Positions 1 to 8,497 of a DNA stretch of 64,000 nt are shown here, one piece after another (position 1 is the stretch's first letter; every line of letters begins with the position of its first letter). Under the pieces are notes generated by a model. That model was not told where the DNA came from and did not search any database. It was given only the letters and a program-made list of their open reading frames with translations. The position numbers were made by a program, and so were the translations under genes. Source of the DNA: Paenibacillus rubinfantis (GTDB lineage Bacteria > Bacillota > Bacilli > Paenibacillales > Paenibacillaceae); contig NZ_LN909061.1 of assembly GCF_001486505.1 (NCBI RefSeq), positions 1 through 64,000 of the forward strand, in the 5' to 3' direction.

Positions 1-41
1 ATGGAGCTGACAGGTACTAATCGGTCGAGGGCTTATCCAAA
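1..41 (+). rRNA. 23S ribosomal RNA, 3' end only (partial)
   Basis: The first bases match the conserved extreme 3' end of bacterial 23S rRNA (GGTACTAATCGGTCGAGGG followed by CTTATCC). Only the last ~40 nt are inside the window; the rest lies upstream. It is followed by a ~110 nt spacer and a 5S gene, the normal order of a firmicute rrn operon. The exact 3' end is approximate. Confidence 0.85.
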
Positions 42-151
42 CAACTCCAAAAAGTGGCGTCTGGCTGAACAAGCCGATTCGAGCACTTGAGGAGACTAAC
101 ACGCAAATTCGTTTCGTATCCAGTTTTCAGGCGATCAAAACGCTTGAACCG

Positions 152-268
152 TTTGGTGGCGATGGCGGAGGGGTTCCACACGTTCCCATCCCGAACACGA
201 CCGTTAAGCCCTCCAGCGCCGATGGTACTTGGACCGAAGGGTCCTGGGAGAGTAGGACGCCGCCAAGC
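152..268 (+). rRNA. rrf: 5S ribosomal RNA
   Basis: A ~117 nt stretch starts TTTGGTGGCGATGGCGGAGG and ends with the complementary GACGCCGCCAAGC. It contains the conserved loop CACACGTTCCCATCCCGAAC and the GTACTTGGACCGAAGGGTCC arm. Its position after the 23S end and before a tRNA cluster is typical of Bacillales. Ends are set from the terminal helix and are accurate to a few bases. Confidence 0.93.
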
Positions 269-273
269 AACGT

Positions 274-349
274 TCCCTGATAGCTCAGTCGGTAGAGCAC
301 TCGACTGTTAATCGAGTTGTCACAGGTTCGAGTCCTGTTCGGGGAGCCA
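274..349 (+). tRNA. tRNA-Asn (GTT)
   Basis: Cloverleaf with 7-bp acceptor TCCCTGA/TCGGGGA, D-arm TAGCTCAG, anticodon loop containing GTT, T-arm GGTTCGAGTCC and encoded CCA. First of eleven tRNA genes following the 5S gene. Confidence 0.96.
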
Positions 350-352
350 TTT

Positions 353-425
353 GCTCTCATAGCTCAGTAGGTAGAGTGCATCCATGGTAAGGATGAGGTC
401 ACCGGTTCGATCCCGGTTGAGAGCT
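353..425 (+). tRNA. tRNA-Thr (GGT), CCA not encoded
   Basis: Acceptor GCTCTCA pairs with TGAGAGC. The anticodon arm CATCC/GGATG encloses a loop with GGT. The T-loop GGTTCGATCCC is intact. After the discriminator base the DNA reads TCT rather than CCA, so the 3' CCA must be added by nucleotidyltransferase, unlike the other ten tRNAs here. Confidence 0.94.
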
Positions 426-436
426 TCTCTACATAA

Positions 437-511
437 GGCCCGTTGGTCAAGGGGTTAAGACACCTCCCTTTCACGGAGGTAACAGGGGTTCGAATCCCCT
501 ACGGGTCACCA
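437..511 (+). tRNA. tRNA-Glu (TTC)
   Basis: Acceptor GGCCCGT/ACGGGTC with one G-U pair, anticodon loop CTTTCAC (TTC), T-arm GGTTCGAATCC, encoded CCA. Confidence 0.96.
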
Positions 512-539
512 TCTTCATTCATATGTAGGTCCCAGATGT

Positions 540-615
540 GGAGGCTTAGCTCAGCTGGGAGAGCATCTGCCTTACAAGCAGAGGGTCGGGGGTTCGATCC
601 CCTCAGCCTCCACCA
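540..615 (+). tRNA. tRNA-Val (TAC)
   Basis: Acceptor GGAGGCT/AGCCTCC, anticodon loop CTTACAA (TAC), T-arm GGTTCGATCCC, encoded CCA. Confidence 0.96.
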
Positions 616-621
616 TAGTAT

Positions 622-696
622 TGGGGATTAGCCAAGCGGTAAGGCAACGGACTTTGACTCCGTCATGCATAGGTTCGAATCCTATATCCCCAGCCA
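622..696 (+). tRNA. tRNA-Gln (TTG)
   Basis: Acceptor TGGGGAT/ATCCCCA, anticodon loop CTTTGAC (TTG), T-arm GGTTCGAATCC, encoded CCA after discriminator G. Confidence 0.95.
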
Positions 697-710
697 CTTT
701 TTCTTAGTAA

Positions 711-786
711 GAGCCATTAGCTCAGTTGGTAGAGCACCTGACTTTTAATCAGGGTGTCGAAGGTTCGAGTCCTTCATGGCTCACCA
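711..786 (+). tRNA. tRNA-Lys (TTT)
   Basis: Acceptor GAGCCAT/ATGGCTC, anticodon loop CTTTTAA (TTT), T-arm GGTTCGAGTCC, encoded CCA. Confidence 0.96.
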
Positions 787-796
787 GTTTATCCTT

Positions 797-880
797 GCGC
801 GTGTGGCGGAATTGGCAGACGCACTAGACTTAGGATCTAGCGTCTTTGACGTGGGGGTTCAAGTCCCTCCACGCGCACCA
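797..880 (+). tRNA. tRNA-Leu (TAG)
   Basis: Class II tRNA of 84 nt with a long variable arm (CGTCTTTGACG). Acceptor GCGCGTG/CACGCGC, anticodon loop CTTAGGA (TAG), encoded CCA. Confidence 0.96.
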
Positions 881-885
881 TCTTT

Positions 886-960
886 GCGGACGTGGCTCAG
901 CGGTAGAGCATCGCCTTGCCAAGGCGAGGGTCGCGGGTTCGATTCCCGTCGTCCGCTCCA
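886..960 (+). tRNA. tRNA-Gly (GCC)
   Basis: Acceptor GCGGACG/CGTCCGC, anticodon arm TCGCC/GGCGA with loop TTGCCAA (GCC), T-arm GGTTCGATTCC, encoded CCA. It decodes GGC/GGU; a second Gly tRNA (TCC) lies at the end of the cluster. Confidence 0.96.
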
Positions 961-971
961 TAACTTCATAC

Positions 972-1048
972 GCGCCCTTAGCTCAGCTGGATAGAGCGTT
1001 TGACTACGAATCAAAAGGTCAGGAGTTCGAATCTCTTAGGGCGCGCCA
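972..1048 (+). tRNA. tRNA-Arg (ACG)
   Basis: Acceptor GCGCCCT/AGGGCGC, anticodon loop CTACGAA (ACG; A34 expected to be deaminated to inosine), T-arm AGTTCGAATCT, encoded CCA after discriminator G. Confidence 0.95.
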
Positions 1049-1078
1049 CTTTTTTCAAATTTCATATCACCTTAATGA

Positions 1079-1155
1079 CGGGATGTAGCTCAGCTTGGTA
1101 GAGCACCTGGTTTGGGACCAGGGGGTCGCATGTTCGAATCGTGTCATCCCGACCA
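1079..1155 (+). tRNA. tRNA-Pro (TGG)
   Basis: Acceptor CGGGATG/CATCCCG, anticodon loop TTTGGGA (TGG), T-arm TGTTCGAATCG, encoded CCA. Confidence 0.96.
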
Positions 1156-1167
1156 TCTCTTTAAGGT

Positions 1168-1241
1168 GCGGGTGTAGTTCAATGGTAGAACTCCAGCCTT
1201 CCAAGCTGGTAGCGTGGGTTCGATTCCCATCACCCGCTCCA
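1168..1241 (+). tRNA. tRNA-Gly (TCC)
   Basis: Acceptor GCGGGTG/CACCCGC, anticodon loop CTTCCAA (TCC), T-arm GGTTCGATTCC, encoded CCA. Last tRNA before the terminator. Confidence 0.96.
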
Positions 1242-1252
1242 TACATAACAGC

Positions 1253-1280
1253 AACATCATCGGATAAGATGATGTTTTTT
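1253..1280 (+). terminator. Terminator of the rRNA/tRNA transcript
   Basis: ACATCATC pairs with GATGATGT around a 6-nt loop, followed directly by a run of T. It lies 12 nt after the last tRNA. Confidence 0.85.
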
Positions 1281-1577
1281 GTTATAATTTTTGACCTAAT
1301 TGCCTTCCCGGGTATAAAAGTTTTCTATCATTGGCTTATACCCTTGCATTTTACTGCTTTACCGTGTTAGGGTAAGTGAAGTTGAAAAAAATGCCCTCCG
1401 GGGCTTGTACTCAAGCTCTCCGGGATAAATTTCTTACAAATTAAGTGAAGATTTTCAGGGCAGTTTATTGTATGATGTTAAGAAACGCCTGACGAACACC
1501 ATTTAGTCTGAAATGACAAAAGACGAAAATAATGCTGAATTTAGCTTGCTGCATTAGGGATGAAATGGGGGAGAAAC
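1281..1577. other. Intergenic region before ppc
   Basis: No coding potential was seen in this AT-rich ~300 bp. It holds an imperfect hairpin near 1396-1424 (GCTTG/CAAGC core inside CCGG arms) and a possible -10 hexamer TATGAT at 1471-1476. I could not find a convincing -35 at the right distance, so the ppc promoter is not assigned firmly. Confidence 0.4.
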
Positions 1578-4373
1578 ATGACAGAGTTAACGGTTACCGC
1601 AGGAAAAGGCAACTCGAATAACCTGCTTCGGCGCGACATTCGTTTTTTGGGCAATATTCTAGGAGAGGTCCTGGTGCATCAGGGCGGCAATGAGCTCTTG
1701 GATATTGTCGAGAAGATACGTGAAGCCAGTAAATCCCTGCGGGCAGTATTTTTACCGGAACTGCATGAAGAATTTAAGGAAATGATCAATTCTTTGGAAC
1801 CCGGTATCCGTCATCAGGTGATCCGTGCCTTTGCGATCTACTTCCAATTGGTGAATATTGCGGAGCAGAACAACCGAATTCGCCTTAAGCGCGATTACGA
1901 GCGGTCGGCCGGGGAGGCGGTTCAGACCGGCACCATCGAGGCGGCTGTCCGCGATCTCAAGGAGCAGGGATTTAATTATGCCGAGGCTCAAGAGATCCTA
2001 GAAGGTATGTCCTTGGAATTGGTCATGACGGCCCACCCGACGGAAGCGATGCGCCGCGCGATTCTGGACATCCACAAGCGGATTGCTGACGATGTTATGC
2101 AGCTCGATAACCCGACGCTCACGTTCCGGGAACGGGAACAGTTGCGGGAGAAGCTGCTCAACGAGGTCATTACCCTCTGGCAAACCGACGAACTGCGCGA
2201 TCGCAAGCCTACTGTTCTGGATGAAGTCAGAAACGGCATGTATTATTTTCACGAAACTTTATTCCATGTGCTGCCCGAAGTGTATCAAGAACTGGAACGT
2301 TGCCTGACCAAGTACTATCCGGAGCATTACTGGCACGTACCTACCTACTTGCGTTTCGGCTCTTGGATCGGCGGCGACCGGGACGGGAATCCTTCGGTAA
2401 CTTCGGATGTCACCTGGGAGACCCTGCGGATGCAACGCAAGCTGGCGGTTCGCGAATATCAGCGGATTTTGTCCGAGTTATTCAAGCACCTCAGCTTCAG
2501 TACCAGCATTGTGGATGTAACCGATGAGTTGATGGCCTCTATCCAACGGGATCGCCTTCAGGTTACTCTGCGCAAGACGCAGCAGTGGAATAACGATAAA
2601 GAGCCCTATCGTATCAAGCTAACATATATGACGGAGAAGCTGCACAATGTGTTGGATGATAGCAAGAAGGATACGCCTGAGCGCTACCCAAGCGTTGAAG
2701 CGTTTATCCAGGATCTGAACATCATCGACCGAAGCTTGCGTCATCACTACGCCGACTATGTTGCCGATACTCATATCAAGAAGTTGATCCGTCAAGCCGA
2801 GTTGTTTGGCTTCCATACGGCAACGTTGGATATTCGCCAGCACAGCAAAGAGCATGAGAATGCCATGACGGAAATTTTGGCGAAAATGAACATCGTGGAC
2901 AACTACGCGGAGTTAGAGGAGCAAGAGAAGATCCAACTGTTGGAACGCTTGCTAAATGACCCGCGGCCTTTAACTTCTCCTTATCAGGAGTATAGCGAGA
3001 ATACGAAGGAATGTCTGGATGTTTATCGCACGGTCTTTCTAGCGCAAAAAGAATACGGTCAGCAGTGTATCACCAGCTATCTCATCAGTATGACGGAGGC
3101 AGCGAGCGATATTCTCGAGGTGATGGTCTTCTCGAAAGAGGTAGGCTTGTTCCGCAAAGAAGCTGACGGCACGGTCGTCAGCACACTGCAGTCGGTACCT
3201 CTATTCGAAACGATTGACGATTTGCATGCTGCGCCGGGTATCATGCGCCAATTGTTCAGCATGCCGATCTATCGCCAGTCGGTGGCGGCAATGAACGATC
3301 TTCAGGAGATTATGCTCGGCTATTCCGATAGTAATAAAGACGGTGGCGTGGTTACCGCTAACTGGGAGCTGCGCGTAGCATTGAAGCAAATTACGGCGGC
3401 AGCCAATGATTTTGGCATTAAGCTGAAGTTCTTCCACGGACGCGGAGGTGCGCTTGGACGCGGCGGCATGCCGCTGAACCGCAGCATTCTCGTACAACCG
3501 CCGGAAACGATCGGGGGCGGAATCAAGATCACCGAGCAAGGCGAAGTGATTTCGTCACGGTATTCCTTGCGAGGCATCGCGTACCGGAGCTTGGAGCAAG
3601 CGACCTCGGCGTTGATTACCGCAGCGATTCAAGCGAAGCTCCATCAAGGAACAAGTCCGGAGGAGCAACATTGGGAAGAGATTATGGCGAGGATTTCCGA
3701 GACTTCGCTTCATAAATATCAGGACCTTGTTTTCCGTGAACCGGATTTCCTGAAGTTCTTCCGTGAATCGACGCCATTGGTTGAGGTGGGCGAATTAAAT
3801 ATCGGTTCACGTCCTTCCAAGCGGAAGAACAGCGATCGGTTTGAGGACCTGCGGGCGATTCCATGGGTATTTGCCTGGACGCAAAGCCGGTATTTATTCC
3901 CGGCATGGTATGCGGCGGGTACCGGCCTGCTGAACTACTACCAAAACAACGAAGAGAACCTCAAGGTGCTCCAGGAGATGTATCAGAATTTCTCGTTCTT
4001 TAGAACGGTCGTGGATACATTGCAATTTGCCCTGATCAAAGCGGACTTGGTGATCGCGAAGGAATACGCGAAGATGTGCTCGGATGATGAAGTCAAGGAA
4101 CGGATCCTCAGCCAAATTGAAGAGGAATTCCATTTGACGCGGGATATGGTCTTGAAGATTGCCGGCATTAGCGAGATTCTCGATAACGTGCCTGGCCTGC
4201 AGGAGTCCATCCGCTTGCGTAACCCTTATGTGGATCCGCTCAGCTATTTGCAGGTTCAGCTCCTGACAGAGCTGCGCACAGCGCGAGACAAAGGATCTGA
4301 TGACGCCGAGCTGCTGCGTGAAGTGCTGCTAACGATTAACGGAATTGCCGCCGGTCTTCGGAACACGGGCTGA
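1578..4373 (+). CDS. ppc: Phosphoenolpyruvate carboxylase
   Basis: Cytoplasmic anaplerotic enzyme that carboxylates PEP with bicarbonate to oxaloacetate, replenishing the TCA cycle. At 931 aa it has the usual length of bacterial PEPCs. Diagnostic motifs are present in order: VMTAHPTEA with the catalytic His at residue 153, GGDRDGNPSVTS, GYSDSNKDGG, the glycine-rich FFHGRGGALGRGG near residue 620, PPETIGGGIKITEQGE, and a C-terminus ending in the conserved LRNTG. The start is placed at ATG 1578 because GGGGGAG lies just upstream; an in-frame ATG at 1560 would put the ribosome-binding site inside the gene. Single gene closed by its own terminator. Confidence 0.97.
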   Translation: MTELTVTAGKGNSNNLLRRDIRFLGNILGEVLVHQGGNELLDIVEKIREASKSLRAVFLPELHEEFKEMINSLEPGIRHQVIRAFAIYFQLVNIAEQNNRIRLKRDYERSAGEAVQTGTIEAAVRDLKEQGFNYAEAQEILEGMSLELVMTAHPTEAMRRAILDIHKRIADDVMQLDNPTLTFREREQLREKLLNEVITLWQTDELRDRKPTVLDEVRNGMYYFHETLFHVLPEVYQELERCLTKYYPEHYWHVPTYLRFGSWIGGDRDGNPSVTSDVTWETLRMQRKLAVREYQRILSELFKHLSFSTSIVDVTDELMASIQRDRLQVTLRKTQQWNNDKEPYRIKLTYMTEKLHNVLDDSKKDTPERYPSVEAFIQDLNIIDRSLRHHYADYVADTHIKKLIRQAELFGFHTATLDIRQHSKEHENAMTEILAKMNIVDNYAELEEQEKIQLLERLLNDPRPLTSPYQEYSENTKECLDVYRTVFLAQKEYGQQCITSYLISMTEAASDILEVMVFSKEVGLFRKEADGTVVSTLQSVPLFETIDDLHAAPGIMRQLFSMPIYRQSVAAMNDLQEIMLGYSDSNKDGGVVTANWELRVALKQITAAANDFGIKLKFFHGRGGALGRGGMPLNRSILVQPPETIGGGIKITEQGEVISSRYSLRGIAYRSLEQATSALITAAIQAKLHQGTSPEEQHWEEIMARISETSLHKYQDLVFREPDFLKFFRESTPLVEVGELNIGSRPSKRKNSDRFEDLRAIPWVFAWTQSRYLFPAWYAAGTGLLNYYQNNEENLKVLQEMYQNFSFFRTVVDTLQFALIKADLVIAKEYAKMCSDDEVKERILSQIEEEFHLTRDMVLKIAGISEILDNVPGLQESIRLRNPYVDPLSYLQVQLLTELRTARDKGSDDAELLREVLLTINGIAAGLRNTG

Positions 4374-4403
4374 TACGCCTGCAAGTGGACGGGCAGGGAT
4401 GCC

Positions 4404-4440
4404 AAGCCGGGCCTTCTCCATGAGGAGGTCCGGCTTTTTT
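4404..4440 (+). terminator. Terminator of ppc
   Basis: AAGCCGG-(G)-CCT pairs with AGG-(T)-CCGGCTT around a short loop and is followed by a T-run, 30 nt after the ppc stop. Confidence 0.88.
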
Positions 4441-4464
4441 GCTTTCAGCTTTTGCTGATATGTA

Positions 4465-4493
4465 TTGCATTTTGCAAAAAGTTGCTTTAACAT
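4465..4493 (+). promoter_or_regulatory. Candidate sigma-A promoter for sigW
   Basis: TTGCAT (4465-4470) and TAACAT (4488-4493) are spaced by exactly 17 bp, but match consensus only moderately. No ECF-type promoter (TGAAAC/CGTA) was found upstream of sigW, so sigma factor transcription may rest on this weak housekeeping promoter. Confidence 0.35.
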
Positions 4494-4622
4494 TTGAATG
4501 AAGTGCCGACGACTGGAAGACCCTTTTACCTTAGACCAAAGGGACGAAAAGCCGGACAGGCAGGGTATATGTATTCAAGGATATCAGGTACCTGAGCCCT
4601 TCCAACCGATTTGGGGGAAAAT

Positions 4623-5198
4623 ATGGTGGTGGAACATTTCGATGCAAGACTGGTGAAGCTGGCCCGTAAAGGAGATCAGGGAGCCTTCGCCGAACTTGTC
4701 GATCTATATAAAGATAAGCTTTATCATCTCGCATACCGGATGTTGTCCAACCGGCACGAAGCGGAGGATGTCGTGCAGGAGACGTTCTTAAGGGTGCACA
4801 AAAATTGGACCCGGTACGACGAAAAACAGAAGTTCTCCACGTGGATTTACCGGATCGCGACCAACTTGTGCATTGATCGGCTGCGCAAGCGGAAGCCAAG
4901 TTATTATTTGGATGCAGAAATGAATGACCAAGAAGGCATGGATGGGTACACGTTGATCCCTGGGGACGAACGCACGCCGGAAACGGAATACCTGCTGTCG
5001 GAAACACAGCAAACCATCCATCAAGCGATCGACGGCTTACCTGCCAAATATAAGTCGGTGATCGTGCTCCGCTATCTGCAGGAAATGTCGCTGCAGGAGA
5101 TCAGCGAGGTGTTGGATATGCCGGTGACGACAGTCAAGACGCGCGTTCACCGCGGACGGGAATTTTTGCGCAAGAAGCTGGAACACAAAATGTTATAA
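4623..5198 (+). CDS. sigW: ECF RNA polymerase sigma factor SigW
   Basis: Extracytoplasmic-function sigma factor that directs RNA polymerase to TGAAAC/CGTA promoters of the cell-envelope stress regulon. The 191-aa protein has sigma region 2 (roughly residues 20-90, with YKDKLYHLAYRML and KFSTWIYRIATNLCIDRLR) and region 4 (roughly 135-185, with LPAKYKSVIVLRYL and VTTVKTRVHRGRE). It shows the YYLDAE signature of Bacillus SigW. ATG 4623 follows GGGGGAAA; a TTG at 4611 and the GTG codons at 4626/4629 are alternatives. It is followed by rsiW and then cdaA, the Bacillus order. Sigma activity is expected to be held by RsiW until the anti-sigma factor is proteolysed. Confidence 0.93.
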   Translation: MVVEHFDARLVKLARKGDQGAFAELVDLYKDKLYHLAYRMLSNRHEAEDVVQETFLRVHKNWTRYDEKQKFSTWIYRIATNLCIDRLRKRKPSYYLDAEMNDQEGMDGYTLIPGDERTPETEYLLSETQQTIHQAIDGLPAKYKSVIVLRYLQEMSLQEISEVLDMPVTTVKTRVHRGREFLRKKLEHKML

Positions 5199-5227
5199 AT
5201 TTGGACGCGTCGCAAAGGATTTATTTT

Positions 5228-5253
5228 TGAAACGTATTTTGAACCGTTACGTA
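5228..5253 (+). promoter_or_regulatory. ECF (SigW-type) promoter upstream of rsiW
   Basis: TGAAAC (5228-5233) followed 16 bp later by CGTA (5250-5253) matches the known SigW promoter consensus exactly. It sits between sigW and rsiW, so a SigW-driven transcript would begin about 5260 and encode the anti-sigma factor but not the sigma factor itself. Confidence 0.65.
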
Positions 5254-5331
5254 TTGTAAGGTAGGACGACTATGATCTTAGCCGGCCCTCCGCTTTTCGC
5301 ATAGATGATACTACTGAAAGGATTGGCTGAT

Positions 5332-5952
5332 ATGGAATGCAAACATGCCTCATCCATGATGCATGATTACCTGGACGGCGAACTGAGCCGCGACCATGTC
5401 GAACAGCTGAAGCTGCATCTAGACCAGTGTCCGGATTGCCTAAAGGAATTCAGGGAATTGGAACGAACCGAACTGATGTTGTTTGCGACAATTAAGCAGC
5501 ACACGAACATCTCGGCTCCCGATGAACTGGTGAACCGGATCATCAGCCAGATCCCGAGTCAGCCCAAGCAACAGGCATGGATCCAATGGATCAAACGCCA
5601 TCCGGCGTTGACGGCGGCCGCAATGTTCTTGCTGGTCATGCTGTTTAGCGCGGTATCGCTTTGGGATAGCGACGATCAACTCATTGTCAAAGGAGCGGAC
5701 CTGGATCAGGTCATTATTCAAGGCGATACGGTAACCGTACCGCGCGATTCCAAAATCGTCGGGAATCTGACCATCGAGAACGGCAAAGCTGAAATTTACG
5801 GCGAAGTTCAAGGTAACTTGACCGTGATTGACGGCTCTTATTATCAAGCTTCCACGGCGCATATTTCGGGCGAAGTCAAGCAGATTGATCAAGCGCTGGA
5901 CTGGATCTGGTACAGGATCATCAATACGTTTACGGAAGTCGCCTATAGGTGA
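5332..5952 (+). CDS. rsiW: Anti-sigma-W factor RsiW (zinc-binding, single membrane span)
   Basis: Membrane anti-sigma factor that sequesters SigW; in Bacillus it is destroyed by site-1 and RasP proteolysis under envelope stress. The 206-aa protein starts with a ZAS domain (CKHAS...HLDQCPDC, giving His-x3-Cys-x2-Cys). One membrane span lies near residues 88-108 (ALTAAAMFLLVMLFSAVSLW). The extracytoplasmic part has repeated V-x-G-N-L-T-type strands like Bacillus RsiW. ATG 5332 is preceded by GAAAGG; an upstream in-frame start at 5305 lacks a site. A terminator follows, so sigW-rsiW is separate from cdaA. Confidence 0.93.
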   Translation: MECKHASSMMHDYLDGELSRDHVEQLKLHLDQCPDCLKEFRELERTELMLFATIKQHTNISAPDELVNRIISQIPSQPKQQAWIQWIKRHPALTAAAMFLLVMLFSAVSLWDSDDQLIVKGADLDQVIIQGDTVTVPRDSKIVGNLTIENGKAEIYGEVQGNLTVIDGSYYQASTAHISGEVKQIDQALDWIWYRIINTFTEVAYR

Positions 5953-5977
5953 CGGATAGGACCATGATGAATAAATT

Positions 5978-6010
5978 GGCGCCTCCCCTTGGGGAATACG
6001 GCGCTTTTTT
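5978..6010 (+). terminator. Terminator after rsiW
   Basis: GCGCC...TCCCC pairs with GGGGA...GGCGC, followed by a T-run. It separates the sigW-rsiW unit from cdaA. Confidence 0.85.
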
Positions 6011-6202
6011 ATTTGCGGGCAGCAGGGAAAAATTTACAACGGATACGAAATGAACCTATTTTTACTGGATGCTTGCATCTGACTTGTGAACGTTATAACC
6101 TAGTAATTAGGGGAAACTTATAGAGACAAGCTTGAACGCTGTACATATCGTTTCCTTGTCGGCGGGCCAAACGCCCGCAAGGAACATTCCGGGGGTCGCA
6201 GC

Positions 6203-7033
6203 ATGAACTATTTTGTGAATCTGACTTGGCAGGATACCATCAAGGATGTAATCGATATCCTCATCGTTACTTATATAATATATCACCTGATTCTGCTTGT
6301 ACGCGGAACGCGGGCCGTTCAACTGCTCAAGGGGATATTGGTTCTGGTGTTTATTTGGGCCGTGAGTACCTGGTTCGATTTGTACACGCTCAAATGGCTG
6401 ATGAACCAGATGTTTACGTTTGGGGTTCTGGCGATCTTCATCATTTTTCAGCCGGAGCTTCGGCGTGCGTTGGAGCAGCTTGGACGGGGCAAGCTGTTTG
6501 GGCGGAATAGTGCGGATGAAGAAGAGTTCGGCAAAGAGATTGGCGAAATCATTAAGGCCGTAAATTATTTATCACGTAGAAAGATAGGGGCCCTTATCGT
6601 TTTTGAACGCGATACGGGATTAAACGAATATACCGAATCGGGGATTCCGATGCAGTCCATTATTTCTTCGCAGCTGTTAATCAACATCTTTATCCCGAAT
6701 ACCCCGCTGCATGATGGTGCCGTGATCGTTCAGGGGCACCGGATTTCCGCTGCGGCTTGCTATTTGCCGTTGTCGGAGAATCCGTTCATCAGCAAGGAGC
6801 TGGGGACAAGGCACCGGGCGGCGATCGGAATCAGCGAAGTGGGCGATGCGGTCTCCATCGTTGTCTCCGAGGAAACGGGGCAAATCTCGCTGGCGATTGA
6901 CGGTCAGGTCGTGAGGGACATCAACGAGGAATCGCTGATTTCCAAGCTGTACGCGGAAATAGGGCCCAATGCCAACGTCAAAGACAAACGCAGCCCGTTC
7001 CGCAGACGGAAGGAGGCCGGCAAAAATGGATAA
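6203..7033 (+). CDS. cdaA: Diadenylate cyclase CdaA
   Basis: Membrane-bound DAC enzyme that condenses two ATP into cyclic di-AMP, the signal controlling potassium and osmotic balance and wall homeostasis. The 276-aa protein has three N-terminal membrane helices (about residues 15-95) and a cytoplasmic DAC domain. Catalytic motifs are visible: D171-G-A in LHDGAVIVQG and R203-H-R in GTRHRAAIG. ATG 6203 follows GGGGG. It overlaps cdaR by 8 bp, and glmM follows, the conserved cdaA-cdaR-glmM operon in which CdaR and GlmM are known to modulate CdaA activity. Confidence 0.96.
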   Translation: MNYFVNLTWQDTIKDVIDILIVTYIIYHLILLVRGTRAVQLLKGILVLVFIWAVSTWFDLYTLKWLMNQMFTFGVLAIFIIFQPELRRALEQLGRGKLFGRNSADEEEFGKEIGEIIKAVNYLSRRKIGALIVFERDTGLNEYTESGIPMQSIISSQLLINIFIPNTPLHDGAVIVQGHRISAAACYLPLSENPFISKELGTRHRAAIGISEVGDAVSIVVSEETGQISLAIDGQVVRDINEESLISKLYAEIGPNANVKDKRSPFRRRKEAGKNG

Positions 7034-8396
7034 ATGGCTGACTCATAACAATTTTGCCAAGGTCCTCGCGTTGGTGTTTAGTATCATCTTATGGGCTATG
7101 GTGCATCTGGACAGCGGAACCCCCGTTGACTCCACAACCCTAGCGCAGTCGAGATACATCGACAACGTCAAAATCGAAGTGACCGGATTTGACGACGACA
7201 AATATATTCTGTATGACCTTGAGCCAAGTTCCGTGCGCATGGAGGTTAAGGGAAAGCGGCTTGATTTAACCACGAACTTCTCCGATTTTAAGGCAAGACT
7301 GGATCTTGAAAATCTGGGACCCGGGACGTTTACCCTCCCGTTGACCCATGAGCTTCCTCCTGGGGTGGATCTCATCTCAATGGATCCTTCCATTGTGAAG
7401 GTGACGATAGAGGCGAAGGAGACCCGATCAATGCCCGTGACCATCGTCACAAAAGGGGAGCCGGCCGATGGATTGGTGCTGGGGACTCCAATTGTAGCTG
7501 GGAGCGGTACTGTGGACGTAACTCTGCCGGCAAGCGAAGTGAGCGATTTAAGCAAAGTGGAAGGCACGGTGGACGTCACGGGGCTAAAGGAATCGGTCAA
7601 AGGCAAAAGCGTCAAGCTGACGGCATATGATATGCAAGGGCAACCGATGGAAAATGCGAAAATTTCGCCTAGCTCCGTGGATGTGGAAGTGCCGATCAAT
7701 AAGCTATACAAAAACGTGCCATTAGAGGTACGTAAGTCCGGGCAGCTGCCTTCCGGGTATGTCTTGACCGGTGTGGAGACCGATGTGGAAGGGGTCGTTC
7801 TGTATGGCTCCAAGGAAGCGTTAGAGGGTATTTCCTCCTATCCGCTGACGGTCGACTTGAGTCGTTTTGACGGTTCGACTGAGACTAAATACTCGGTGGA
7901 CTTGACTCCTCCGGAAGGTTTTGAGAAAATCGAGCCGAGCTCTGTCACGATCACAATCCATGTTATGCCTGGCGGGCAAAAGCAGCTGGACGGGATTCCC
8001 GTCACGTTAAAAAATACCGGATCTCTGTACGACGTAAAGTGGGTTCGGCCGACCGATCCGAAGCTGAGCCTGACGGTTGTCGGGCCCAGCGAGGTGTTGG
8101 AAGCTCTCCAACCGGAGAGTATTCAGCTGACAGCGGACCTGGCGCATCTGGGAGCGGGAACGCATACCGTCCCGATCGAGGTGAAGCTGCCGCAGGGGGT
8201 GGAATTGGCGGACCCAAGTCTCTCAATGACTGTTGACGTCGAGCTGACGGAGAAGGGAAATCCGGCCTCCGGTGAGCCTGTGGAGCCGACGGATCCGGCG
8301 GACGGCACTCAAAACCAGGCCGGAAACGGAACGCCATCCCATCCAGAGGGGGAAGGCAATGCGACGCAGGAAGGCAACTCAGGCAACGGGACATAA
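7026..8396 (+). CDS. cdaR: CdaA regulatory protein CdaR (YbbR-domain protein)
   Basis: Membrane-anchored extracytoplasmic regulator of CdaA. The 456-aa protein has one N-terminal span (residues about 10-27, AKVLALVFSIILWAMVHL), then several YbbR repeats rich in strands such as VTIVTKGEP and VPLEVRKSGQ, and a C-terminal low-complexity tail rich in Gly, Asn, Glu and Pro. The start is ATG 7026, overlapping the end of cdaA by 8 bp, which implies translational coupling; an upstream in-frame start at 6969 lies deep inside cdaA and is rejected. Confidence 0.93.
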   Translation: MDKWLTHNNFAKVLALVFSIILWAMVHLDSGTPVDSTTLAQSRYIDNVKIEVTGFDDDKYILYDLEPSSVRMEVKGKRLDLTTNFSDFKARLDLENLGPGTFTLPLTHELPPGVDLISMDPSIVKVTIEAKETRSMPVTIVTKGEPADGLVLGTPIVAGSGTVDVTLPASEVSDLSKVEGTVDVTGLKESVKGKSVKLTAYDMQGQPMENAKISPSSVDVEVPINKLYKNVPLEVRKSGQLPSGYVLTGVETDVEGVVLYGSKEALEGISSYPLTVDLSRFDGSTETKYSVDLTPPEGFEKIEPSSVTITIHVMPGGQKQLDGIPVTLKNTGSLYDVKWVRPTDPKLSLTVVGPSEVLEALQPESIQLTADLAHLGAGTHTVPIEVKLPQGVELADPSLSMTVDVELTEKGNPASGEPVEPTDPADGTQNQAGNGTPSHPEGEGNATQEGNSGNGT

Positions 8397-8497
8397 CTAG
8401 AACATAAGCGGACAACCAAGAATATAGACCGGACAATCGCTACCTGGGAGACGAGGAGAACGGTACGGTGCTGGCAAAATGTTGAAGGAGTGAAATC

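Noticed and set aside
87..1370. Several 60-90 codon reading frames across the 5S and tRNA cluster
   Set aside because: They translate structural RNA genes and lack ribosome-binding sites.
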